The translations under genes were made by a program, and so were the position numbers. Shown here piece after piece: positions 1 through 10,744 of a stretch of 64,000 nt of DNA. The notes beneath the pieces are model-generated. The model searched no databases. It was not told the DNA's origin and saw nothing but the letters and a program-made list of their open reading frames with translations. Positions within the stretch are counted from its first letter, which is position 1; the number at the start of each line of letters is the position of its first letter. Source of the stretch: Pomphorhynchus laevis. Its lineage: Eukaryota; Acanthocephala; Palaeacanthocephala; Echinorhynchida; Pomphorhynchidae. The stretch is taken from the NCBI GenBank assembly GCA_012934845.2, contig WNNJ02000583.1, forward strand, positions 176,509 through 240,508. Direction: 5' to 3'.

Positions 1-357
1 CGCTAGTCGGCTCATTGCCCTTGATAAAAATCCTGGTGTTCGACCGATCGGAATAGGTGAGGCATATAGGCGCATAATGGCTAAAACGATTTTAAATGTC
101 ATTTCTCCTTTCATTAAGTCAATTGCGGGTAATTCACAACTTTGTGCAGGTCAAAAGGGAGGTGTCAAATTCGTTGTGCGAGATATGCGTGAAACCTTTG
201 CTAATTCGACCTCGTCATGTTTACTTTTAATTGATGCACATAATGCTTTTAATAGAATTAATAGGAAATTAGCTCTCCTCAATATAGAAAAGATATGCCC
301 TGCTTTAGCACGATTCCTGCAGAATACGTATAGTTTAGATCTAATCTTAGCCATTAA
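1..357 (+). pseudogene. Family A RLE-type retrotransposon: reverse transcriptase, 5' part (interrupted)
   Basis: This is the finger and palm part of a reverse transcriptase, open from the window edge. It shows an RPIGIGE block near base 45 and the palm A box LLLIDAHNAFNR near base 230, whose aspartate is catalytic. The frame is lost at 358 because a 7.2-kb LTR element is inserted there; the TQGD and YADD boxes resume at 7578. A second, longer copy at 10745-13751 has the same blocks and carries a C-terminal restriction-like nuclease, so this is the front of a non-LTR element of that type. The N-terminus lies outside the window. The RT assignment is firm; the clade name is not. Confidence 0.85.
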
Positions 358-362
358 CGATG
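358..362. repeat. Target-site duplication, left copy (cgatg)
   Basis: The 5-bp cgatg occurs at 358-362 and again at 7573-7577, directly outside the two LTRs of the gypsy element. With the insert and one copy left out, the family A reading frame runs on without a break, which identifies this as the target-site duplication. Confidence 0.85.
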
Positions 363-433
363 TGAACCGAGGCGAACAACAACAAAAGGCTTTATGCGAA
401 CATCTGAAAACATAACATATAAATATCAGTGCA
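363..433 (-). repeat. 3' LTR of the Mag-like element (71 bp)
   Basis: It differs from the 5' LTR at 7502-7572 by one base (431 versus 7570). In element sense it begins TG, directly after the polypurine tract, and ends CA at the target-site duplication. At 71 bp it is extremely short for a gypsy LTR. Confidence 0.88.
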
Positions 434-440
434 TTCTCCC
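434..440 (-). promoter_or_regulatory. Polypurine tract for plus-strand priming
   Basis: On the - strand the seven bases GGGAGAA touch the first base of the 3' LTR, the standard position for the polypurine primer of an LTR retrotransposon. Confidence 0.75.
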
Positions 441-466
441 AACGATATAATCAGACAAATATCACG

Positions 467-910
467 CCTTCTACCTCCTTATCCCCACAAGCACGTCTGG
501 ACCACGATGTTTCCGCCTTCAGATCCATCATCTCGTCTATTGTTCCTGCGGATAAACCATCCTTTTTCAAGGACATTTCTCCAGTCGCATTCATCCGTCT
601 AAACAAATCTTCTCAATCTAATCCTTCCCAGCCCCCTCTCCTAAAAATTGTTTTCAAGCATCGCTCTCACGCGTCTTCTGTCCTCTCTCAACGATTCAAA
701 CTCATGTCATCTTCAACCACTCGAATTTTCCCCGATCGCGCCCCTTCTGAAATCGCTCAAATCTCTTCAGCCCGCATCGAAAAACGTCGTCGCGAGGAAA
801 ACGGCGAAACTTCACTCGCCATCCGAAACATAGACGGAAATTTTCAAATTGTCCACACCCGTCCAAAAATTCGATGGCGCTCCATCTCTCCTATGTGTCT
901 TCTCCACTAG
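467..910 (+). pseudogene. LINE-A ORF1, C-terminal part
   Basis: This frame encodes the RNA-binding half of ORF1. The stretch with LDHDVSAFRSI, VAFIRLNK and RIEKRRREENGE resembles the RRM-like region that follows the zinc-finger end in CR1-type ORF1 proteins. It ends with the stop at 908-910, which lies 37 nt inside ORF2 in another frame. The N-terminal zinc-finger part is missing through 5' truncation; it can be seen in copies 5 and 6. Confidence 0.75.
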
Positions 911-3771
911 TCTCTTTCGACACAGCATACGGTTTCCGCCTCGGTCTCCTCAACACTAGATCTATTCTCAATAAATCCGATCTTATCATCAACCTATTCA
1001 CCAAGCAATCCATCGATCTCTTCTGCCTCACCGAATCCTGGCACTCAGATTCCGACGACCTTTCCATTCGCCGTCTGCTCTCTGCCGGTTGCTCCCTAGT
1101 CGAATCCGCCCGCCCCCTCAGCTCATGCCCTTCTAAATCCTCTAATCATGGCGGCATCGTCGCATTCGCGCGTCACCCAGCGTCTCTTCGCAAAATCAAT
1201 CCCCCTTTCAGTCCTTGCTCCTTTGAATTGCTCACTTGTCATTATTCTAACCCAATCACTCTAGATCTCGCCATGGTATACCGTCCTGGTTCATCAGCTC
1301 CTACATCTTTATTTTTTACCGAACTCGCTGACCTCCTTTCTCATTGTTCTTTGTCCTCAATCCCTTCACTCGTTCTAGGCGACTTCAATATCCGCCTAGA
1401 CCGCCCCTCTTCCACAGATTCCATCCGCTTCATCAACATTCTATCCAACTACAATTACAAACTAATCTCCACTGCCCCCACACATATACTTGGCGGGGCA
1501 CTCGACATCATCGCTGTCCCCGATCATTTTGCTGCCCACACCTCACTGTCCATCTCTGATCCTGGTCTATCCGATCACTTTCTTATCACCCTTGATCTCG
1601 CTCGCAACCACACCCCTCCTCACACACCTACAATCCTACGTCGCCCTTGGAGAAATCTTGACCTTTCCCTTCTCCGCTCTGCCTTACTCAAATCGTCTCT
1701 ATCATTACCCACAATAACATATTCATCTCCTCACGATCTCGCCTTTCTTTTCGACTCTGAACTCACATCCACTCTCGATATTCTCTTGCCCTTCAAGTCT
1801 CACCCACACCGTCGCTTGCACCGTGCCCATGGTTTGACATCCAATGCCTACTCTCAAAGCGTCGACTCCGCCATGCTTTTCGAGTCTATCACCGCTCTCT
1901 CAGACGCGATTTCCGCTCGATCACTCCGTCTTTCCGTGATTCCTATCTTGCTCTTCGCCGGTCTCATCTCAACCTACTACGTACCAAATGCAACTCCTTC
2001 TGGCAGCATAAAATAATCACTTCATTCAACTCTAAGACTCTCTGGCATACTTTTAACTCAATCCTGGCTCGTTCCTCTACGCCTTGCAACATCAATGCTA
2101 ATGATTATTCGTCATTTCTCCAGACTAAAGTATCCACGCTGCTCTCTCACACCCCGGTCTCCATCCTATTCCACTCTGTTCAGTCTACTCTCATCCTTCC
2201 CGAACTCTTTCATCTTCTCCCTGTATCACCTACAGAAGTATCATCTGTCCTCATGTCCTTGCCCAACAAAACCTCACCTGCCGATCCCCTGCCTACCCAC
2301 ATATTAAAATCTATATGCTCATCGATATCCCCATTTCTCACAACCTTGTTTAACTCGTCCATCCGCAGTCGTATCTTCCCTTCACACTGGAAATCCGCAA
2401 TCGTTCGTCCCCTCCTTAAGAAACAATCGCTCGACCCCTCCCTTCCTTCTAGCTATCGCCCCATTTCACTACTCCCTACTCTTTCTAAGCTCTTAGAACG
2501 CCTCATCTTAATACAAATCAACGCTTATCTCTCCTCATCCAATCTGTACCCTCCTTTCCAATCCGCTTTCCGCTCTAATCACTCGACAGAAATCGCATGC
2601 ATAAAAGTGTACAACGACTTACTCATTTCTCGAGACAAGGCTCTATATAGTGTTCTCATCTCCCTCGACCTCTCCTCCGCATTCGACATTGTCGACCACT
2701 CCGTCCTCCTTTCTCGCCTTCGTTATGATTACGGCTTTTCTTCCTCCTCCGTAGCTTGGTTCGCCTCATATCTATCCGACCGTTCCTTTCGCGTCTGTTC
2801 TAATTCATCATCCTCCCCTCCCATCCCTATTTTTTGCGGGGTTCCACAAGGTTCAGTCCTAGGTCCCCTGCTTTTCTCTCTTTTGCTTGGCGATCTCTCT
2901 CCATTTATCAAACCTTACTCCTTTAACGTCATGCAATACGCCGATGACATTCTAATCTATGCTCATGCACCCGCACATCGCATACACGATATCGGCCATT
3001 TCTGCCTCCAACTGTCTCTCTTCTATCTACAAGCGTCTCTCCAATCTCCATCTCGTTCTAAACGCCGAAAAGTCCAAAATAATGTGGATCCTTCCCCGTA
3101 AACCAAGCATATCTCCTCCCATTGTATCTTTTGCCTCATCGATCATCCCTGTAGTCCACAATCTCACTTTCTTAGGCTTCCATTTCGATGATCACCTTTC
3201 CCTTAAACCCTTCGTCCGTGACAAGGTCCGCTCGTCTAACTTAATTCTTCGTGACATCCGCCGTATCCGCCCCCTTATCGACTTCCGTTCTTGTATGTCT
3301 CTTCTTTCATCGCTTCTTTTCCCTAAAATCGATTACTGCCTTAGCCTTTTCGCCAATTCTCCAAAATCCATCATCCTACCCCTACAACGAATAATCAACA
3401 CCGCCGTTCGAGTGCTCTTTCGCCTCCGTCGCTTCGACCACACATCCACATATTTTGCCCAACTCTCCTGGCCCACCATCCACATCCGCATCAAACTCCG
3501 CCTTCTTCTCATTACTTTTCGTCTCATCGCTGTCGGCTCCCCATCGTTCATCAACCTTCCTTTCTTAGACGATACTCGCCCCACCTCGCTATCGCTTCGT
3601 TCCTGTCATACCCTCTTACTCCACGTTCCTAATTACTCCAACAACTACGGTCTCCGATCCTTCCTCGTCGCCGCTTCACTCGCCTGGAATCAACTCCCTC
3701 TCGACGTCCGCCGCGCTCCCTCTTTTATCACATTCAAACACCTCCTCCGTTCACACCTTCTCGACGCCTGA
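874..3771 (+). pseudogene. LINE-A ORF2: APE-type endonuclease plus reverse transcriptase, frameshifted
   Basis: The endonuclease comes first, with LNTRS, the LTESW glutamate, YRPGSS, GDFNIRLD and a terminal SDH. The reverse transcriptase follows, with SYRPISLLPTLSKLLER, LDLSSAFDIVDH (catalytic Asp), GVPQGSVLGPLLF and MQYADD. The C-terminal region to 3771 is typical of CR1/L2-type ORF2. Frameshifts near 1830 and near 2995 break the frame. The ATG at 874 is the start because copies 5 and 6 use the same one, inside the end of ORF1. The enzyme nicks target DNA and copies the RNA there (target-primed reverse transcription). Confidence 0.9.
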
Positions 3772-3803
3772 TTCACAGTTTTGTTTTTGTTGTGGTCATG
3801 TAA

Positions 3804-3819
3804 GCGTGCGCTGGCACGC
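3804..3819 (+). other. LINE-A 3'-terminal RNA hairpin
   Basis: A gcgtgc stem, a four-base loop and gcacgc lie about 20 bases before the end of the element. The hairpin is kept in all copies that reach the 3' end, and its loop varies. In other LINEs a 3' hairpin is the RT recognition site; that role here is inferred. Confidence 0.6.
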
Positions 3820-3991
3820 ATTTGCCACGTTAAAAAAATAAATCTTTTTTTTTTTTTTAATAGTTCGGTGATCGACGCATACGTGTCGATCGTCGAAATT
3901 CCATTGACGGGATCTGCTGTAGATCTACTTGTTGCTCTTGACAATCGTGAACTTTATTCAGATCATAATTCTCATTAGGTATATGCGACGC

Positions 3992-6900
3992 TTAGCTTGT
4001 AGCACTGTTATTTGAATCCACCTCTATTTGTAAATTGTGGATATCCGGAGTAAACATTACAGGGGGTGAATCGTCCATCTGGCAATTTTGAGATATGTTG
4101 GATTCTTCGAATACATTTTGATTACAGTTATTGGGAGCTAGATATTGAGTTGAAATGTGAGTCTCTTTTCCATTAGGGTATCGAACTAGAGCGTAGTTCT
4201 CGTTGGCATAAATAAGCTCTGCGCGATCTACAAGTGGATCATTTTTACTAATACGGTTGAAATTCTTTACAAAGATAGGTTCAGGATTGATTAACCACTC
4301 AGGTAAGCTGAATCCCTTAGCTGATCTGCGATTGAATTTGAATATACGTTCATGAGGCGTTTCATTAGTCGAAGTGCATAAAAGAGATCTGATCGAATGA
4401 AGTGCCTTTGGAAGTGTTGTTTCCCACCGTTCGATTGGAATCTTATTATTATGATTATCATCAACCGTATCGCGTTCCATATCAATCCGTTATAGCGCTC
4501 AATCTGGCCATTTGAGGTAGGATGGTAGGGAGTAAAATATGATAGCGTGATTCCCAATGTCAATAAATATTTACGAAACTCTACTGACGTGAAAGAAGTA
4601 CCCCGATCGGTATGGATATTCTCAGGCGTGCCAAATATTGCGAACAACGACTCAAGACACTGAATTACCGATCAAGAACTGGTGTCAGCACAGGGAAGCC
4701 CAAAGGGAAATCGGCTATATTCATCTACTATAGATAAAATATATCTTTTCTTACTCGAGCTGGGCAGCGGGCCTTTAAAATCTAAGGACAAACGCTCCCA
4801 TGGTTTACTGGCTTTAATGAAGGGACTTCGAGGGGGTTTATAAAAGAGAGGTTTCAATTCGTTGCAGCTAGGACAACCTTTGATATCTTTTCTAACATCT
4901 TCAATAGAATACGGAAAATTTCGATGACATACATAGGGCCACATCCTTGTTACCCCAGGGTGACACAAATGATCATGCATCCTTTCGAGTTCTTTTAAAT
5001 CACTCGTGACTATTCCTAAAGCAATTCGATTTTCTTTGCCGCATCGATATGACACGTCGAACTGATATTCGGACAATTCTATTCTCCAACGATTGATTTT
5101 GTCATTTTTGATCTTACTGTAATGTTTATTTGAGAACAAAAATGCCACGGATTGTTGATCCGTCAGAACGGTGAAATGTCTACAGGATAAATAGTGACGC
5201 CAGTATCTTATAGATTCTACTATGGCTAGTGCCTCTTTCTCAACAGCTGCATATTTCATTGCGTTCTTATCCAGAGTACGTGAGAAGAATGCGACTGGTT
5301 TAAAATTTTGAGACAAAGTAGCACCGATCGCAAAGGCAGATGCGTCTGTCTCGACCACGAATGGGACTGAGAAATCTACTTTATACAATGTAGTTGATGC
5401 AAGACTGTGTTTCGGACTTGCAAATGATTCTTTTGCATGAAGAGACAGCGGAAAAGATACATTTTGTGCTAAAGGTCGAACGACATTTGAAAAATTCTTT
5501 ATCCATCGAGAATAGTGTACGAACATTCCTATAATACGTTTAAGTTCGACTAATGATTTTGGCTCAGGCATTTCCAAAAAGGGTTTGACACGATCAGGGT
5601 CAGGTGAAATGCAACCGTTATCTATCTGGTAGCCAAGAAAACATACCTTAGAGACTCCGAAAATACATTTTGACGTATTTAAAGTAATATTATATTTCTT
5701 AGCAACTTCTAAGAAGCGATTAAGATTCCTCTGGTGAAGTTCCTTTGTTTCATCGCCGATAATAACGTCATCAAAATAAGCGTACGTAGATTCAAGATCC
5801 TCATCCTCGATTAACTTAGCGATGATACGTTGGAAAGCCGCCACTGCATTTTTCAATCCGAACGGTAGGCGTTTAAATTGGTACAAACGACCATTAGCTT
5901 CAAATGCAGTGTAATGCCTCTCATTCTCCTGAATGGGAAGCTGATGATAAGCATTCTTTATGTCTAATCGACTGAAACTTTTGAATGGAGATAGCTTATC
6001 AATGAATTCGTCAATCCTGGGAAGAGGGAAGCCGTCAAGATGAGTGAATCGATTCACCGTCAAACTGTAATCTATTACCATTCGCACTTCGCGACCAGGA
6101 TTTTTAACCAGGACAACTTGTGCACGCCACGGAGACGTGCTATTCTCGATGATACTGGAATCTAATAGACGTTTTACCTCGGCTGCGATAAAACAGTTAT
6201 CTTCTGGAGTTCTTCGACGAGATGAAATTGCAACAGGTTTTACCGCTTTGTCTAGGAATTGAAATAGAGACGGGGCTTTAACTTTCATTTCCCCAACACC
6301 TGCAACAACGACCAAAGGACGTTCTACTCCGTTGAATTCTATGGTTACCGTCGAGTGTTGACGAAGAAAGGGTACACCGAGGATCACATCTGTTACTAGG
6401 GTGGGGAGAATGAAGAATTTTACATTTCGATAGAAACGATTGTTTAAAACAACATCAGCGAATGTACAATGTCTTCACTCACAGGAAAATTCAGATGCAG
6501 CGAGAGAAACTTTTAAATTTGTGGATTTTCTCACAAGCTTGCACTTTGTAGCGACATCACTTCTGACAATATTAAATGAACTTCCAGAATCGATCATCCC
6601 GCTTACTGAGATATTATTCAAACTTATAGTGGGCTGGATTAAGTTTGATGATGACGCGTTTGTTGTGCTTATTGAATATAAAGACGCAGACGTAACAGAA
6701 TTTCTTGAACTGCACATGTTAGAAAAGTGTCCTTTCTTGCTGCACGTATGACAGGTAGCGTTGCGAGCAGGACAGTTACTCCGCACGTGGCGGTTTCGAC
6801 CGCAAAAGTAGCATCGCTCTTGACTTTTGATTGCGGAACATTCTTGTTGTGTTTCCGAATCATCTCTGGGTAAATTTGTCAACTGCGGTGGATTAGCATA

Positions 6901-7482
6901 GTTAATCATAGATTCCATATTTTCAGATTGAGTGATATCCCGTGAAGATAACCGGAATTCCGATGCTTCAGCCTGTGCCAACTCGATTAATCGAGCGATC
7001 CGATAAGCACTATCTTTGTTAAGATCGACGGTTTCAAGTAGACGTTCTCTGATCGATGTGGAAATAATTCCAGCCACAAAAGTATCCAACAACAAAGAAT
7101 CTTGATGTTCTCGTGAAGTTACATCTTTGAACTTGATTTGACGGGCAACGGATTCTGTCGTTTGAATGAATTGGTCGATTGTCTGGTTTTCGGCTTGCTT
7201 CAAATTATGCAGCTGATGTCTTGCATATACATCTCCCCTGTCCTTTATAAAACTTCTACTTAACGTATCGATCGCGATATCATAATCATCGACTCCTTCG
7301 ATGATATCATAAAGGATTGGAGAGATGTGCTTGATCAGAAGGTTAAGCTTTTGTTGGTTTGTGACATATTCAAGAACTCGTACAAACGCATTGAATCTTT
7401 GTAGTCAATGACGCCAAACCTTTGCCGAATCAATCCCATCGGTTAAAGCATCTAGGATCGCTGGTTTGAGTAGCTTGTCCAT
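3992..7482 (-). pseudogene. gag-pol of the Mag-like gypsy element
   Basis: One reading frame starts with the ATG at 7482-7480. Gag has two CCHC knuckles (CYFCGRNRHVRSNC and CHTCSKKGHFSNMC). The protease has the DSG active site, the RT has YFDD, and the RNase H has its TDAS, EKEA and LTDQ blocks. The integrase has an HHCC zinc site, catalytic SLDF and HTDRG aspartates, and the glutamate of NGQIERYNG. In-frame TGA stops lie at 7407-7405, 6477-6475 and 4674-4672, and one frameshift lies near 4480. Gag and pol share a frame with no recoding site. It makes virus-like particles and integrates cDNA in living relatives; this copy cannot. Confidence 0.92.
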
Positions 7483-7487
7483 TCACA

Positions 7488-7500
7488 ATGTTCGCATAAA
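7488..7500 (-). promoter_or_regulatory. Primer-binding position complementary to the LTR (putative self-primer)
   Basis: One base after the 5' LTR, the - strand reads TTTATGCGAACAT. The exact complement lies inside the LTR at 7542-7530. No TGG-initial, tRNA-like primer site is present at the LTR edge. The gag ATG follows only five bases later. The pairing matches the layout of self-primed Tf1, where the RNA 5' end folds back to prime. That comparison is established biology; its use here is inference. Confidence 0.6.
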
Positions 7501-7501
7501 T

Positions 7502-7572
7502 TGAACCGAGGCGAACAACAACAAAAGGCTTTATGCGAACATCTGAAAACATAACATATAAATATCAGTACA
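7502..7572 (-). repeat. 5' LTR of the Mag-like element (71 bp)
   Basis: In element sense it reads TG...CA. It contains a TATTTATA box, then an initiator-like TTCAGA, then the 13-mer ATGTTCGCATAAA that pairs with the primer position. A CATAAA poly(A)-like signal and a GU-rich TTTTGTTGTTGTT follow. All functions of an LTR therefore appear compressed into 71 bases. The positions of U3, R and U5 are inferred. Confidence 0.85.
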
Positions 7573-7577
7573 CGATG
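7573..7577. repeat. Target-site duplication, right copy (cgatg)
   Basis: It matches the copy at 358-362 and marks the right edge of the gypsy insertion. Confidence 0.85.
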
Positions 7578-8999
7578 ATTATCTGTTATCAAAGGAAGGT
7601 TTCACGCAAGGCGACCCTTTGTCAATGGTAGCATTTGCGGCAGCAACGATACCATTAATACATAGATTAGGCGCTTTGCATCCTCAAATAAAACAGCGTT
7701 GGTATGCAGACGATGTATCATGTGTTGGTTCACCGGGGAATGTTTATGATTTTTTTAAATCGTTGCAATCTATAGGACCGGAATACGGATTTCATGTTAA
7801 TGTCAACAAGTGTACAGCTCTGGTTAACGCCAACATTATCCTTGAATGTGATTCATTTGCCAGCTTAGGGGTTTATATCGTATCTAATGGTGTAGAACTT
7901 TTAGGAGCTCTCATAGGTCTTGGTTCGTTCGAAAAAGATTGGGTAATAACACAAGTAACTCGCTGGTTGAAATTGCTCGATAGGTTATGTGAAGTCCCTA
8001 GCGATTCACGGCAGTTAGCGTTCATTTTCAGCAGCAGTGCAAAATAAGTGGACTCATGTACAAAGAACATGTAAGTGTGAATGTAAATGGTTTTCTTCAC
8101 TCGAAGATTTCATACAGAATAAAATAATCTCCAAAATAACTAGTTTTAATTTACAGAAGTGTTGGCGCGATGTAGCAAGTCTGCCTTTCTCAATGGGAGG
8201 TTTGGGGATATCAAATCCATATGAGAATACCAAATCTGAATGGGAATATTCTTCTTTGCTATGTAAGCCCTTATTTGAGTTAGGTCTCGGAGGCGACCTT
8301 GATACCATCCAGAAGCTGTCAATAGTTGAAATTAGAAAACTAAAGAATCTCCAAACTGCCGAAAAATTTTCGTCACTTTTAAATTCAGTGGACGACTGCA
8401 AACAGGTAATTTTAAAGCATGCAGCTCGAAAGGGCGCGTCGACCTGGCTATCTGCTCGCCCTAGTGATGATCCTAAATTTTGCTTAAGCAATCAAGAATT
8501 TTCCGATGGTCTCTCTGTCAGATATGGGTGGCAAATTTTAAATACTTCAGGCAAATGTGTATTTGGGGAAGTTCTTAGTGTTGTTCATTCATTATCTTGC
8601 AAATGCGGAGGGAAATCAATAGTAAGGCACAATGTGATCAGAGACATTTTCGCCAAATTAACTTCAAAGGTGTGTTCATCAACTACAACTGAGCCACTGC
8701 TTTCTCTCGTTGATCCAACTATTCAATTCGATTCTTCTTCCACTACACTAGATCGCAATGCACGTCTTGACGTCTTGTGTTCGGGGTTGTTTGGCGTCCC
8801 GTCTGAGCGGTCCTACCTGGACATTTCTGTATTTAATACACATGCTCGTTCCTATGCCACAATGACTCCACGATCAGCGTTCAGTTATAACGAGAATCGA
8901 AAAAAAGGCTAAGTACTCCGAACGGATATCCAAGATCGAAAGAGCAGCTTTTATACCAGTTATTTTGTCAATACAAGGTGGATTAGGGGATAATAATAC
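7578..8999 (+). pseudogene. Family A RLE-type retrotransposon: RT 3' part and nuclease domain
   Basis: It continues the frame broken at 357. The FTQGDPLS box and the WYADD active site lie within 7600-7720, and a thumb region follows with a frameshift near 8040. Further on are a Cys-rich SCKCGGKS...RHN segment and ARLDV, about 15 residues, then YLDISVFN near 8760-8840. That spacing of acidic residues fits a PD-(D/E)XK (restriction-like) endonuclease as in R2-type elements. A frameshift near 8910 precedes the last block, and the element stops at the LINE-B junction near 9000. R2-like site-specific insertion would be the family role; no target can be named. Confidence 0.82.
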
Positions 9000-9003
9000 A
9001 ATA

Positions 9004-9715
9004 ATTTATTTAACGTGGCAAATGCGTGCAAAATGCACGCTTACATGACCACTAACAAACAAAAAAAAGAACACAAAAGGTCACAGGTAATTAGTTAATT
9101 GTTGAAAAAGAATTGGATTTGGCGTTTGAAGTACGGCATAGATGTTGATTGGCGGATATGAATAGGCAGTTGATTCCACAAGAGAGGAGCAGCCAAAACG
9201 AAGGAGCGGAAGCCAAAAGAGGTAGAGTAGATTGGGATATGTAAAAGAAGGGAATTACGGGAACGCAAAGCACAATACACAGTACGAGAATTGTCGAGAA
9301 AAGGAAGGTTGAGAAATGAAGGGGTATGAGAAGTTATAAGGCGAAAAGCAATGATAAGAAGACGAATTTGAACACGACAATAAATGGTAGGCCAATCAAG
9401 AGAAACAAGATAGTGGGATGTACGATCAAAACGACGAAGATGGAGGAGAACTCGAACGGCAGCGTTGATGATGCGTTGTAAAGGAAGAAGAGTAGATTTA
9501 GGTGAGTTGGAAAATAGACTAAGACAGTAATCAAGTCTTGAGAAAAGAAGAGGAGATATGAGAGTCATACAAGAAGGGAAATTGATCAATCTACGAACTT
9601 GACGGAGATTGCGGAGTATCAAGTTAGATGAGCGTACTTTATCACTAACGAAAGGTTTAAGTGAAAGTCGGTTGTCGAAATGAAAGCCTAGGAAAACGAG
9701 TTTGAACTTTCTTAA
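9004..9715 (-). pseudogene. LINE-B fragment: C-terminal part of ORF2 and 3' tail
   Basis: The frame from about 9709 down to the stop near 9095 is open and encodes the region after the RT palm (FLGFHFDNRLSLKPF, PSCMTLISPLLFSRLDYC). It is clearly related to LINE-A but distinct over its whole length. It ends in the same kind of 3' hairpin (9024-9040), so it is a sister subfamily. It is 5' truncated and abuts the family A relic. Confidence 0.82.
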
Positions 9716-9771
9716 CTACTAAATTAACTACTTACAATAAATAACATACAATTATTCCTGTCTAACAACTA

Positions 9772-10655
9772 ATATCTCTACCCTCCTTTCCAATCCGCTT
9801 TCCGCTCTAATCACTCGACAGAAATCGCATGCATAAAAGTGTACAACGACTTACTCATTTCTCGAGACAAGGCTCTATATAGTGTTCTTATCTCCCTCGA
9901 CCTCTCCTCCGCATTCGACATTGTCGGCCACTCCGTCCTCCTTTCTCGCCTTCGGTATGATTACTTCGTTATGATTACGGCTTTTCTTCCTCCTCCGTAG
10001 AATAGTTCGCCTCATATCTATCCGACCGTTCCTTTCGCGTCTGTTCTAATTCATCATCCTTCCCTTCCATCCCTATTTTTTGCGGTGTCCCACAAGGTTC
10101 AGTCCTAGGTCCCCTGCTTTTCTCTCTTCTGCTCGGCGATCTATCTCCGTTTATCAAACCTTACTCCTTTAAGGTCATGCAATATGCCGATGACATTCTA
10201 ATCTATGCTCATGCACCCGCACAACGCATACACGACATCGGCATTTATGCCTCCAACTGTCTTTCTTCTATCTACAAACCAACTCTCCAAGCTCACTATC
10301 CACATCCGCATCGAACTCCGCCTTCTTCTCGTTACCTTTCGTCTCATCGCTGTTGGCTCCCCATCGTTCATCAACCTTCCTTTCTTAGACGATACTCGCC
10401 CCAACTCGCTATCGCTTCGTTCCTGTCATACCCTCTTACTCCACGTTCCTAATTACTCCAACAACTACGGTCTCCGATCCTTCCTCGTCGCCGCCTCACT
10501 CGCCTGAAATCAACTCCCTCTCGACGTCCGCCGCGCCCCCTCCTTTATCACATTCAAACACCTCCTCCGTTCACACCTTCTCGACACATGATTAACATTT
10601 ATGTTTTGTTGTGGTCATGTAAGCGTGCACTGGTACGCATTTGCCACGTTAAAAT
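9772..10655 (+). pseudogene. LINE-A copy 2 (RT fragment with internal deletion)
   Basis: It starts within the RT fingers and keeps the LDLSSAFDIV, GVPQGSVLGPLLF and QYADD regions. Near 10290 it jumps to the last part of ORF2 and runs to the 3' hairpin (10623-10638). An internal duplication near 9955-9980 and stops break the frame. The hairpin shows a G-U pair where other copies have G-C. Confidence 0.85.
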
Positions 10656-10744
10656 AAATCCTTTTTTACTACTTACAAGATTAATATATACAAACAAATT
10701 ACATCAGAAGCCTGAGTTTGAACTATCTTTAACAACAACTACTT

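Larger units (their letters stand above)
467..3866 (+). mobile_element. LINE-A copy 1 (CR1/L2-like non-LTR retrotransposon, 5' truncated)
   Basis: It has the end of ORF1 (467-910), ORF2 (874-3771) and the family's 3' tail with its terminal hairpin (3804-3819), followed by a taaat/T-rich run. It lies inside the 3' part of the gypsy element, so it is younger than that insertion. No convincing target-site duplication is visible. Further copies are at 9772-10655, 18812-20212, 20818-23080, 35640-39960 and 53749-57660. The coding strand is strikingly rich in C and T, unlike the AT-rich surroundings. Confidence 0.9.
363..7572 (-). mobile_element. Mag-like Ty3/gypsy LTR retrotransposon with a nested LINE
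   Basis: A complete LTR element read on the - strand. It has a 5' LTR at 7502-7572, a primer site at 7488-7500, a single gag-pol frame at 7482-3992, a polypurine tract at 434-440 and a 3' LTR at 363-433. The target-site duplication is cgatg. LINE-A copy 1 (467-3866) is inserted between the end of pol and the polypurine tract. The very short LTRs and the fused gag-pol frame recall Bombyx Mag elements; that lineage call is inference. Three in-frame stops and one frameshift show that it is dead. It interrupts an older family A element. Confidence 0.9.

Noticed and set aside
3333-3584. Antisense frames within LINE-A copies (also 2729-2911, 19621-19812, 38863-39075, 54361-54564, 56524-56866)
   Set aside because: They are opposite-strand shadows of the pyrimidine-rich LINE-A coding strand, and they vary with its indels.
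467-3866. Target-site duplication for LINE-A copy 1
   Set aside because: The sequences next to 467 and 3866 share only an aat-type word, which is too short to claim.
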